NCBI GenBank assembly: GCA_028293545.1 | Contig: JAQGOP010000043.1 | Location: 189,651 to 253,650 of the forward strand | Length of the DNA stretch: 64,000 nt | Source of the DNA: Verrucomicrobiota bacterium | GTDB taxonomy: Bacteria; Verrucomicrobiota; Verrucomicrobiia; Opitutales; Opitutaceae | Reading direction: 5' to 3' | Shown here: positions 1 through 6,584 of the stretch, piece after piece | How the letters are laid out: each line of letters begins with the position of its first letter | How positions within the stretch are numbered: the first letter of the stretch is position 1 | Made by a program: the position numbers and the translations under genes | The notes under the pieces: model-generated | What the model was told of the DNA's origin: nothing | The model's input: only the letters and a program-made list of their open reading frames with translations | Databases searched by the model: none

Positions 1-1679
1 ACGACCGAACGCGGCGTCGAGATGTTGATGTCGGTCAGCGTGGAGTCGACCTGCAGGTGCCCTTCGCGGAAACCGGTGAAACGGTAGGTGGCCCCGGGCG
101 GGGTGATCGCGCCGTTGAGGATCACCGAGGTGGACGAGCCGATGTAAACCGAATCTTGGAATCCCGTCAGGTCGACGGGGAGGCTGACCGTTCGCGGCGA
201 ATTAAAGGTGTCGAAGCCGATGACACCCACCGTCGCCGCCGTGTTGAACTGGCCGATGAATTGGGTCGCGTCCTGAACGATGTCGTCCGTCGACCCGATG
301 TACCCGCCGGAGCCTGCGATCAGCGGGCCGGTCGACAGCGAAGAAGCTCCTTCGAAGATCACCGCGCCGCCGCCGGACGCGGTCGTGTTACCGGTGTAAA
401 GGTTGGTGCTGAGGAGAATGAGCTGAAGGCCGTCGGTGACCAGCACGTGGCGTGGCGGGCCGTTGTCGTTCAGGGAATCGGACACGGACAGGACACCACG
501 GCCGCCAAAATTGTAGGTGTTGCCTTGCGGCGTGATGCTGCCGGCAAGGACGGCGCCGGTGGAGGTGCCAAGGCGGACGCTGGGATCGAAGCCCGTCAGG
601 TCGATGTTTTCGGAGAAAGTCGTCGGGTCGTCGGCCGCGAACGAATCGAATCCGATGATACCGGTGGTCGTCGCCAAGTTAAAGCGCCCGAGGAAATGGG
701 GCTGAATGTTGGTCGTGGCTTCCGTGCCGATATAGGCGTTGCCCGTCACGCTCATGAGGCCGGTCAGCGGCGCATCGTTGCCGAAGATGAGCACGCCGTC
801 GGAAACATTCGTGCCGCCGGTATAAGTCGCCAATCCGCGGAAAATGACGGTGCCGCCGCCGTCCAGGTTGTAGCTCGTAGAGGGGGAGGTTTCACCGACA
901 TCGCCTTCAATCGCGACCTGGGTCGTGGGATCGACGTGCAGCCCGACGCTGGAAACACCGGAGGCGGCGTTGGCGGCGCCGGCGAAGGTGAGCAGCGCGA
1001 AGGAGCCGACTTCGCTGCCGAAGCGGACGTTCGCGGAAAAAACGAGGCTGTTTTCCAGGCGCACCGTGCGATCGAGGTCGTAGCCGGTGATGATCAGCCG
1101 CCCGCCATTCATCGTGATCACGCCGGTGCCGAGCGATCCGTCGCCCGCGGTGCTGAGGTCCCCCGCCGCAAGGTCGATGGCGCCGGTGTAGGTGCTGGCG
1201 CCGTCGTCGGTGACGATGAAGAGCGAATTGGCGCCGCTCTTGACGATGTTGCCGGAACTGGCGAGCGCGCCGAACACGTACAGGTTCGCGCCGGCGACGG
1301 AAAACAGGTGGGTCCCGGCACTGAGGTTCAGCGTGCTGAAATTGAAAACAAAGAAACCGCCCGAACCCGCGGTGCTGGTGGCGTTGCCGTTGAGCGTGAA
1401 GACCTGGCCGAAGTCGCCGATGAAGTAACCGGCGTTTGGCGCGGTCATCGTCACATTGCTCGCCGCGAAATTATTCGGGAACGTCACGGAACTCCGGCTG
1501 GTGGCGCCAAACGTCAGGTCTTCGCCGCCGGTTCCCACCGGCGCCACGCCGCCCTGCCAGTTGGCCGGGTTGGTGAGATTGTTGTTGGCGCCGTTGCCGG
1601 TCCAGATGAACTGGGCTTTCGCGCAGGTCGCGCCGGCGAGGAGTGTGCCCGCCAGCCAGAGAAGCGACCTGATTTTCAC
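1..1679 (-). CDS. Autotransporter-associated beta-strand repeat protein, 3' end outside window
   Basis: Reading the minus strand from a GTG at 1679 gives 559 open codons that run off the left edge, so the C-terminus is missing. Residues 1-22 form a signal peptide (KIRSLLWLAGTLLAGATCAKA after the start). It is followed by the W-G-N...W-G motif that opens many autotransporter-associated repeat (PATR) proteins. The rest is Gly/Thr/Asn/Ser-rich beta-helix sequence. An internal repeat of about 145 residues can be seen: GFDSF with VRLGTSTG near residues 345-365 recurs as GFDTF with VYIGSSTS near 490-510. The family is known for secreted or surface beta-solenoids, often ending in an autotransporter barrel or PEP-CTERM tail, but neither can be tested here. 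Function is unknown. No clear ribosome binding site precedes the GTG; the signal peptide decides the start. Confidence 0.8.
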   Translation of the reverse strand, partial: MKIRSLLWLAGTLLAGATCAKAQFIWTGNGANNNLTNPANWQGGVAPVGTGGEDLTFGATSRSSVTFPNNFAASNVTMTAPNAGYFIGDFGQVFTLNGNATSTAGSGGFFVFNFSTLNLSAGTHLFSVAGANLYVFGALASSGNIVKSGANSLFIVTDDGASTYTGAIDLAAGDLSTAGDGSLGTGVITMNGGRLIITGYDLDRTVRLENSLVFSANVRFGSEVGSFALLTFAGAANAASGVSSVGLHVDPTTQVAIEGDVGETSPSTSYNLDGGGTVIFRGLATYTGGTNVSDGVLIFGNDAPLTGLMSVTGNAYIGTEATTNIQPHFLGRFNLATTTGIIGFDSFAADDPTTFSENIDLTGFDPSVRLGTSTGAVLAGSITPQGNTYNFGGRGVLSVSDSLNDNGPPRHVLVTDGLQLILLSTNLYTGNTTASGGGAVIFEGASSLSTGPLIAGSGGYIGSTDDIVQDATQFIGQFNTAATVGVIGFDTFNSPRTVSLPVDLTGFQDSVYIGSSTSVILNGAITPPGATYRFTGFREGHLQVDSTLTDINISTPRSV

Positions 1680-1740
1680 AGGGGAAAGCTCAGCGCGAGG
1701 GGCTGCCCGCGCAAGGTTCAATTCCGAGGTTACGCGGCAA

Positions 1741-2289
1741 TCAGCGCGTCGCGGTCGCTTCCTTGCGCTGGAGCGCGGCCACGTGCGGCTCGAGATGGCT
1801 GATGAAATCCTTCATCGTCGCGTCCAACCCGAAAAACCATTTCGCCATCGCGCGGAAAATTGGCGGGTTGATGAAACCATCCTCCGTCAACGTGAGCTTC
1901 GTTTGCCCGGCGCCTGCGTCGGCGAGCTCGTACGTCCAGCTCCCGCCGAACGGCAGGTCGTTCTTCGCAATGACCCGCACCAGCTTCTCGTTCAGGCGCG
2001 ATTCGGCGGTGACGAACGGGATTTCCTGCCCGTGACGATCGACGTTCCACGTGAGCTCGGTGCCGTCGGAAAGTTTTTCAATGCGGATGGATTTCACCGC
2101 CGGCCACCATTGCGGCATCGTGGAGTAATCCGTCAGGGCTGCCCAAACCGTGGGCCGGCTGGCTGGGAGCGTGACGGTGATTTCGGCGCGGTGTTCGCGG
2201 GGCATCCGTAAACCGACGACATAGAAGAAAAGCGCGGCGGACAGCACCAGCGCGACCAATCCGACCAGGATCGAAAGGGCGATTTTCAT
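1741..2289 (-). CDS. Membrane-anchored SRPBCC-family protein
   Basis: A 182-residue protein. I start it at the ATG at 2289 because this places a hydrophobic segment at residues 4-24 (IALSILVGLVALVLSAALFF); an upstream in-frame start adds only an Arg/Pro-rich leader. The remainder resembles the SRPBCC/polyketide cyclase fold: an N-terminal strand (EITVTLPASRPTVWAALTDY), the typical W-P-A-V-K-S motif after a helix, and a C-terminal amphipathic helix (AMAKWFFGLDATMKDFISHL). Proteins of this fold bind hydrophobic ligands in a cavity. The N-terminal anchor would place the domain outside the cytoplasm. Substrate and pathway are unknown. It lies 61 bp upstream of the repeat-protein start on the same strand and diverges from the TonB-C lipoprotein gene across a 95-bp gap. 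Confidence 0.75.
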   Translation of the reverse strand: MKIALSILVGLVALVLSAALFFYVVGLRMPREHRAEITVTLPASRPTVWAALTDYSTMPQWWPAVKSIRIEKLSDGTELTWNVDRHGQEIPFVTAESRLNEKLVRVIAKNDLPFGGSWTYELADAGAGQTKLTLTEDGFINPPIFRAMAKWFFGLDATMKDFISHLEPHVAALQRKEATATR

Positions 2290-2384
2290 GGGGTGGGGGC
2301 TGCGACGGACGCTGGTGGCCGCGCGCGGACCACGCAAGAACGCGATGACCTGTGCGCTTTGAATTTCAGCGGGTGCTGAAAGGA

Positions 2385-3050
2385 ATGGTTTCCCGCGCCA
2401 AACTCCGCCTCCAATCTCCGGCCTGCGTTCAGTGGGTTGTCCTCGCGCTCGCGCTGCTGGCGGGAGGAGCAGGGTGCCGGCACGTCACGCCCCTTGAAAC
2501 CGGCAGCGGAGGATTTGCCTTTGTGACGCCGCCGGAGCCGCCCGAGTCGAAGGCGAACGCCGTGGCGGACTCCGGCCGGACCACGGAATTCGTCCTCGCC
2601 GCGGAGCCGATCCTGCCGCTGGCCGCGCCGGTCTACCCGGCGGCGGCGCTCGCGATGCGCCCGGGACGGGTGGTGGTGGGCGTGCGGGTGAGGGTCGACA
2701 CGGAAGGCCGCGCGACGGTGGCCGGCCCGAGCCTGGCGGTATTCTCGAGCTACAATGCGCGCGGCCTGGGGTTTCGCGAGGCGGTGGATGACGCCGTTGG
2801 GCAATGGAAATTTGTCCCGGCGCGCATGCAGCGAACGGAAGGTGCGAAGGGCGCGGATGGCGGCGACCTCCTGATGATCAAGGCCGCGGGAACAACGGAA
2901 TGGGTCTTCGATGTGGCCTTCACGTTTACCGCTGCCGGCGACGTGCTCTCGGACGTGCCGGGAATGAGCGCGGCGCCCCCCGCGCAGCGGCTGCGGAATT
3001 TTTTTGTGCGGTTATTTCACCGGCGGGTGCTATCCCGTGAAACGCCATGA
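2385..3050 (+). CDS. Lipoprotein with TonB C-terminal-like domain
   Basis: A 221-residue protein starting at ATG 2385, chosen because it gives a signal sequence with a good lipobox (LLAGGAGC, Cys near residue 31). An in-frame GTG 33 bp upstream is also possible. After a Pro-rich linker, residues 80-200 resemble a TonB-C/energy-transducer fold: a Y-P-A-A-A segment, then a strand with V-V-V-G-V-R-V-R-V-D-T-E-G, a helix and W-K-F-V-P-A. The protein has no membrane helix to contact ExbB, so a classical TonB role is unlikely. Its TGA overlaps the ATG of the following sigma/TonB fusion gene (ATGA, 3047-3050), which implies translational coupling. I infer that both TonB-C modules sit in the periplasm and may act together or sense the same ligand. 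Confidence 0.7.
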   Translation: MVSRAKLRLQSPACVQWVVLALALLAGGAGCRHVTPLETGSGGFAFVTPPEPPESKANAVADSGRTTEFVLAAEPILPLAAPVYPAAALAMRPGRVVVGVRVRVDTEGRATVAGPSLAVFSSYNARGLGFREAVDDAVGQWKFVPARMQRTEGAKGADGGDLLMIKAAGTTEWVFDVAFTFTAAGDVLSDVPGMSAAPPAQRLRNFFVRLFHRRVLSRETP

Positions 3051-4393
3051 GTGAAGATTCCGAACTTCTCCGCCGCTATGCGCACGAGCGCTCGGAAGCG
3101 GCCTTCGCGGAACTCGTGCGCCGCCACGTGAACCTCGTTTATTCGGCGGCGCTGCGGCAGGCGAACGGCGACGCGCACCTCGCACAGGACGCCACGCAGA
3201 TCGTCTTCACCGACCTCGCGCGCAAGGCGGGTTCGCTCGCGGGTCGCGCGGTGCTCGCCGGGTGGCTGTTCACGAGCACCCGCTTCGCGGTGTCCAAGCT
3301 GGTGCGCGGCGAACGGCGTCGACAGGCCCGGGAACAGGAGGCTCAGCTCATGAACGAAACCCACGACGATCCGGCGGCGAAATTGGACTGGGCCCAGGTG
3401 CGCTCGGTCCTGGACGAAGCCCTGGCGGGACTGGCCGAAGCGGACCGCGAGGCGGTGTTGATGCGATTTTTTGAAGGCCGTGATTTCGCCGGGGTGGGCG
3501 CACGGCTCAAGCTTTCCGAAAACGCGGCGCGCATGCGCGTGGACCGCGCGCTCGACAAGCTCCATGCGCAACTCTCGCGCCGGGGAGTGACGTCGTCGAC
3601 GGCGGCGCTGGCCGCCGTGCTCGCGAACCAGGCCGTGGTCGCCGCGCCAGCCGGACTCGCTGCGAGCGTGACGGGCGCCGCCCTGGCAGGCGGGTCGACC
3701 GCGGGCGCGGCCACCGCGATCGCCGCTTTTATGACCATGAATAAAATGACAATGGGAATGGCCGGGACGCTCGTGCTCGCCGGTTCCACGGGTTACATGT
3801 TGCAGGCCCGGACGGCGACGAAGCTCCGCGCGGAATTGGAGTCGGTGCGGACCGCAACCGCGCAGGTCGAGACGCTCAGGTCGGAAAACCTCGAACTCGC
3901 GAAGACCGCCGCCGAGGTTGCGGCGATGCGGACGGACGACGCGACGTTGGCGCAGCTGAACGATGAGGCGGAGGCATTGAAAGTCCGGATGGAGCGCGCG
4001 GCGAGGCTGACCGCGGCCGGCGCCTCGGCGAACGCGAACCGGATGGTTTATGAGCCGCGCGGACTTGATCGCATGCCCACCGCGAAGACGCGGGTTGGGC
4101 CGCAGTGGCCGGCCGCGCTCCGGCAGTCGGTGACGGAAGGAGAGGTCGTCGTCGACTTCGTGGTCGATGCCAGCGGCGTCGTGCGCAACGCGTACGCGGC
4201 GCGGTCGACGATGCGCGACCTCGAATCCGCGGCCGTGGAAGCCGTGGCCCAATGGACTTTTGACCCGGGCCAGAAAGGCGGGCGGCTCGTCAACACGCAC
4301 ATGCAGGTCGCCCTCGTGCTCCGGCCGGCGCCGAACCAATCGGTCGTCGGCACGCCGACGCCTTACGTGCCCGAGAAAAAGCCTCTCAATTAA
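3047..4393 (+). CDS. ECF sigma factor fused to membrane segment, coiled coil and TonB-C domain
   Basis: A 448-residue multidomain protein. Residues 6-102 are sigma region 2 (AFAELVRRHVNLVYSAALRQ, then QDATQIVFTDLARK and GWLFTSTRF). Residues 112-182 are sigma region 4, with a helix-turn-helix (FAGVGARLKLSENAARMRVD). An Ala/Gly-rich hydrophobic stretch at about 185-255 contains at least one membrane segment (MGMAGTLVLAGSTGYML). Residues 258-330 form a coiled coil with L-R-S-E-N-L-E-L heptads. Residues 350-435 are TonB-C-like (GEVVVDFVVDASGVV, then AVAQWTFDPG). ECF factors with C-terminal membrane extensions are known in Planctomycetes and Verrucomicrobia. A TonB-C output fused to the sigma factor in one chain is unusual and suggests a sigma factor tethered to the inner membrane with a periplasmic sensor. 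It is translationally coupled to the upstream lipoprotein and followed after 6 bp by a coiled-coil protein. Confidence 0.85.
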   Translation: MSEDSELLRRYAHERSEAAFAELVRRHVNLVYSAALRQANGDAHLAQDATQIVFTDLARKAGSLAGRAVLAGWLFTSTRFAVSKLVRGERRRQAREQEAQLMNETHDDPAAKLDWAQVRSVLDEALAGLAEADREAVLMRFFEGRDFAGVGARLKLSENAARMRVDRALDKLHAQLSRRGVTSSTAALAAVLANQAVVAAPAGLAASVTGAALAGGSTAGAATAIAAFMTMNKMTMGMAGTLVLAGSTGYMLQARTATKLRAELESVRTATAQVETLRSENLELAKTAAEVAAMRTDDATLAQLNDEAEALKVRMERAARLTAAGASANANRMVYEPRGLDRMPTAKTRVGPQWPAALRQSVTEGEVVVDFVVDASGVVRNAYAARSTMRDLESAAVEAVAQWTFDPGQKGGRLVNTHMQVALVLRPAPNQSVVGTPTPYVPEKKPLN

Positions 4394-4399
4394 TCCGCC

Positions 4400-4696
4400 A
4401 TGCGCATCCGTTGGCAATCGGTCCTGATAGTTCTGCTCGTGACGGTGATGGCCGTGACGCTCGGCTTGCAGCGCCAGGCGAATCGGGAGTTGCAGGGCGA
4501 AATCGAGCTGCACCGCGGCCAGGAAAACGAGCTCGCGCGATTGCGCGCGGAGTGGACGCGGTTGACGCAAGGCCAGCTTCAGGTGGACGAGTTGAAAAAT
4601 CTCAGGACCGATCACGTCGCCGTGATGCGCCTGCGTGGAGAAGTCGACGCGATGCGCGCCCGCGTGCAGGAAGCGGAAAAGTCCGCCGCGAAATAG
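4400..4696 (+). CDS. Small inner-membrane coiled-coil protein
   Basis: A 98-residue protein with one N-terminal membrane helix (residues 7-23, SVLIVLLVTVMAVTLGL). A charged coiled coil fills the rest (ELARLRAEWTRL, LKNLRTDHVAVMRLRGEVD). The spacing of L-R and E residues resembles the coiled coil inside the preceding sigma/TonB fusion, so the two proteins could associate; that is inference. The gap to the sigma gene is 6 bp, so the three genes from 2385 form one transcription unit. No family is recognised. Its TAG stop lies 2 bp before a REP element, which may mark or shape the transcript end. Confidence 0.6.
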   Translation: MRIRWQSVLIVLLVTVMAVTLGLQRQANRELQGEIELHRGQENELARLRAEWTRLTQGQLQVDELKNLRTDHVAVMRLRGEVDAMRARVQEAEKSAAK

Positions 4697-4698
4697 GC

Positions 4699-4725
4699 GT
4701 AGCGCAGGCGGCCCGCCTGCTCCGA
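4699..4725 (+). repeat. REP-like element, copy 1
   Basis: One of at least nine copies of a short extragenic palindrome in this window. The core GCAGGCGGCCCGCCTGC (4704-4720) is a perfect 8+1+8 hairpin flanked by GTAGC on one side and TCCGA on the other. Other near-intact copies lie at 6558-6584, 17947-17973, 29141-29167, 44879-44907 and 45032-45059. Confidence 0.8.
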
Positions 4726-4734
4726 ATCCCGAAA

Positions 4735-4988
4735 CCGGATTTAGGCACCACGAAATACACGAAACACACGAAAAGAATACCAAACCAAGGCCCCAGAATT
4801 TTTAGCCGCAAAAAAGCGCAAATTTTTCCGGGGCTGCGAAGGAGATTTGGGAGCGCTTATAAGCGCGCGGAAATTTTGATTCGAAGCCCCGGAAACTTGC
4901 GCTTTTTTGCGGCCAAAAAAATTCTGGTGGTTTGGGGCCAAGGTATTTTTTTCGTGTGTTTCGTGTATTTCGTGGTGCCTAAATCCGG
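4735..4988. repeat. 254-bp imperfect palindrome next to a REP
   Basis: The two arms mirror each other over almost their whole length. CCGGATTTAGGCACCACGAA at 4735-4754 matches the reverse complement of the stretch ending at 4988. The tracts CACGAAACACACGAAAA, CCAGAATTTTT, GCCGCAAAAAAGCGCAA and CCGGGGCT also reappear inverted. The centre lies near 4860 (GCGCTTATAAGCGC). No open reading frame is convincing. It looks like a non-coding MITE-like or REPIN-like mobile palindrome, or a very long hairpin at the end of the upstream operon. The rest of the gap up to the sulfotransferase (4989-5202) shows nothing I can identify. Confidence 0.75.
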
Positions 4989-5202
4989 ATGCGCCTGGCG
5001 CGAATGGCCCTATGTCGCTGGGGTCCGCGGCTACTAAGTTTAGGGATAAATTCCCTTCGCCGGGAATCGGCCTTGCGGCGGTACGCGCGGTATTCACCGC
5101 CATCCGCTCTAAAAACGGGGCAGACGACAGAATCCCCTCCGCGCTTCCACGCGTCTCATCGCGGTCCAGATATTCCGCACCCTGCGGACCTCATGACGCT
5201 TG

Positions 5203-5919
5203 ATGATCAGCCACACGCACCGTTGCATTTTTGTCCATATTCCAAAAACCGCTGGCAACAGCGTGAATCGAATCTTCGGTGTCGGGTGGGAGGATCACAA
5301 GGACCTGGCGCGGTACGCGGAGGAGCTGCCGCCCGAGAAATTTGCGCGATACTTCAAGTTCGCGATCGTGCGCAATCCCTGGGACCGCCTTTTTTCGGAC
5401 TATAATTACCAGCGCAAGAAGAGCCGCGCGGGCAAGCTGTTCGTGCGAACCGACTCGGGCCGATTGAGGACGTTTTCCGAGTGGGTGCGAGTGGTGCTGG
5501 CCGACCCCTACCGCTACCAACCCGCGGCTTGGGCGGGCAATGTCAGCCCGCGCCTTCATCGGTGGAGCCCGCAGGTGGATTGGATCAGTATCGACGGGCA
5601 GAACCGGATGGATTTCGTCCTGCGCATCGAAAACCTGCAGGCGGACTTTGGCGCGGTGTGCCGCCAACTGGGCATGCCCGTGACGCGGTTGCCGCGCCGC
5701 AACCGCCGGCTGCATGGCCATTATTCCTGGTATTATGATGAGGAGACCCGCGATCTGGTAGGTTCGCACTATGCCCGCGACATCGCGGCCTTTGGCTATC
5801 GGTTCGAACGCAGCGCCCTGTGTGAAGGCTGGTGTCGAATGCGTTCGACCGCCTCGACGGTGATGAGCAGCCTGCGCACGTCCACCGCGCTCACTGCGGT
5901 GCGTTTCAAACAGCCATGA
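5203..5919 (+). CDS. Sulfotransferase family 2-like protein
   Basis: A 238-residue cytoplasmic or membrane-associated enzyme. The start is ATG 5203; a TTG directly upstream would add one residue. The PAPS 5'-phosphosulfate loop is near residues 9-19 (CIFVHIPKTAGNSV). The 3'-phosphate binding motif is near 53-66 (FAIVRNPWDRLFSDY). Both fit the carbohydrate/heparan-type sulfotransferase family (Sulfotransfer_2). Such enzymes move sulfate from PAPS to hydroxyl groups of glycans or lipids; the acceptor here is unknown. The next gene is an APS kinase overlapping by ATGA (5916-5919), which would make the PAPS donor, so the pair is a compact sulfation cassette. No ATP sulfurylase gene is in the window. 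Confidence 0.85.
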   Translation: MISHTHRCIFVHIPKTAGNSVNRIFGVGWEDHKDLARYAEELPPEKFARYFKFAIVRNPWDRLFSDYNYQRKKSRAGKLFVRTDSGRLRTFSEWVRVVLADPYRYQPAAWAGNVSPRLHRWSPQVDWISIDGQNRMDFVLRIENLQADFGAVCRQLGMPVTRLPRRNRRLHGHYSWYYDEETRDLVGSHYARDIAAFGYRFERSALCEGWCRMRSTASTVMSSLRTSTALTAVRFKQP

Positions 5920-6518
5920 GTCTCCCGTTTTCCGCATCGCCCCGCACCGGTCACGTCTTCTGGCTCTTCGGATTGTCGGGCGCGGGCAAGAGCACGCTGG
6001 CCGCGGCGCTCGACCGCACGCTGCGCGAGGAAGCGCGACGCGAAACCTTGCTGCTGGACGGGGACCGTCTGCGCGCCGGGTTGTCTCGCGGGCTCGGATT
6101 TGGGGATGAGGACCGTTCGGAAAATCTGCGGCGCGGGGCCGAGGTCGCCCGGCTTGGCGTGGAAAGCGGACTGCTGGTGATCGCGGCCTTCATCACCCCA
6201 CTGGAAGCACAGCGACGATTGGTGGAGTCGATTGTGGAGCGGAATTCCATTTCCATGATCTTCATCGATGCGCCCCTCGAACTGTGCCGGCGCCGGGACG
6301 TGAAGGGCCTTTATCGCGGCGCCGCCAACGGGGCCGTGCCGAGTATGACAGGCATCACCTCGGTCTTTGAAGACGCGCAGGGTGCGGACCTCCGGCTGAT
6401 GACGGGCGTGGAAACCCTCCCGGGTTCCGCCGCAAGGTTGGCGGCGTTTGCGCGGCAGCGACTGGAGCAGGCGAAGGGCGCGCAGATGACGGCGGGTGTG
6501 CGCGACGCGATGGCCTGA
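5916..6518 (+). CDS. cysC: Adenylylsulfate (APS) kinase
   Basis: A 200-residue protein when started at ATG 5916, which overlaps the stop of the sulfotransferase; longer in-frame starts lie inside that gene. It phosphorylates adenosine 5'-phosphosulfate at the 3' position using ATP to give PAPS. The P-loop is GLSGAGKST (residues 19-27). It is followed by LLLDGDRLRAGLSRGLGF, an N-L-R-R segment, and the family motif PLELCRRRDVKGLYRGA. The lid region GITSVFEDAQGADLRL fits APS kinases (G-I-x-x-x-[FY]-E-x-P/Q). The usual F-I-S-P-Y is F-I-T-P-L here, a mild variation. Pairing with a sulfotransferase points to use of PAPS for sulfation rather than sulfate reduction. Confidence 0.88.
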   Translation: MSLPFSASPRTGHVFWLFGLSGAGKSTLAAALDRTLREEARRETLLLDGDRLRAGLSRGLGFGDEDRSENLRRGAEVARLGVESGLLVIAAFITPLEAQRRLVESIVERNSISMIFIDAPLELCRRRDVKGLYRGAANGAVPSMTGITSVFEDAQGADLRLMTGVETLPGSAARLAAFARQRLEQAKGAQMTAGVRDAMA

Positions 6519-6557
6519 GTTGACTCGGTCGGCACGCTTTCGCGGCTACTTGATATT

Positions 6558-6584
6558 TCGGAGCAGGCGGGCCGCCTGCGCTAC
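6558..6584 (-). repeat. REP-like element overlapping a stop codon
   Basis: Same palindrome as at 4699, opposite orientation, core GCAGGCGGGCCGCCTGC. The conserved GTAG at its edge contains the TAG stop codon (6581-6583) of the adenylate cyclase gene. The element lies between convergent cysC and cyclase genes and could act as a hairpin that protects or ends transcripts. Confidence 0.8.

Noticed and set aside
57-1802. Long plus-strand open frame (581 codons)
   Set aside because: Antisense to the beta-strand repeat protein; Arg/Gly/Asp-rich without domains, while the minus strand gives a signal peptide and repeats.
3017-4783. Long minus-strand open frame (588 codons) opposite the sigma/TonB fusion
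   Set aside because: His/Arg/Pro-rich with no domain; shadow of a well supported plus-strand gene in GC-rich DNA.
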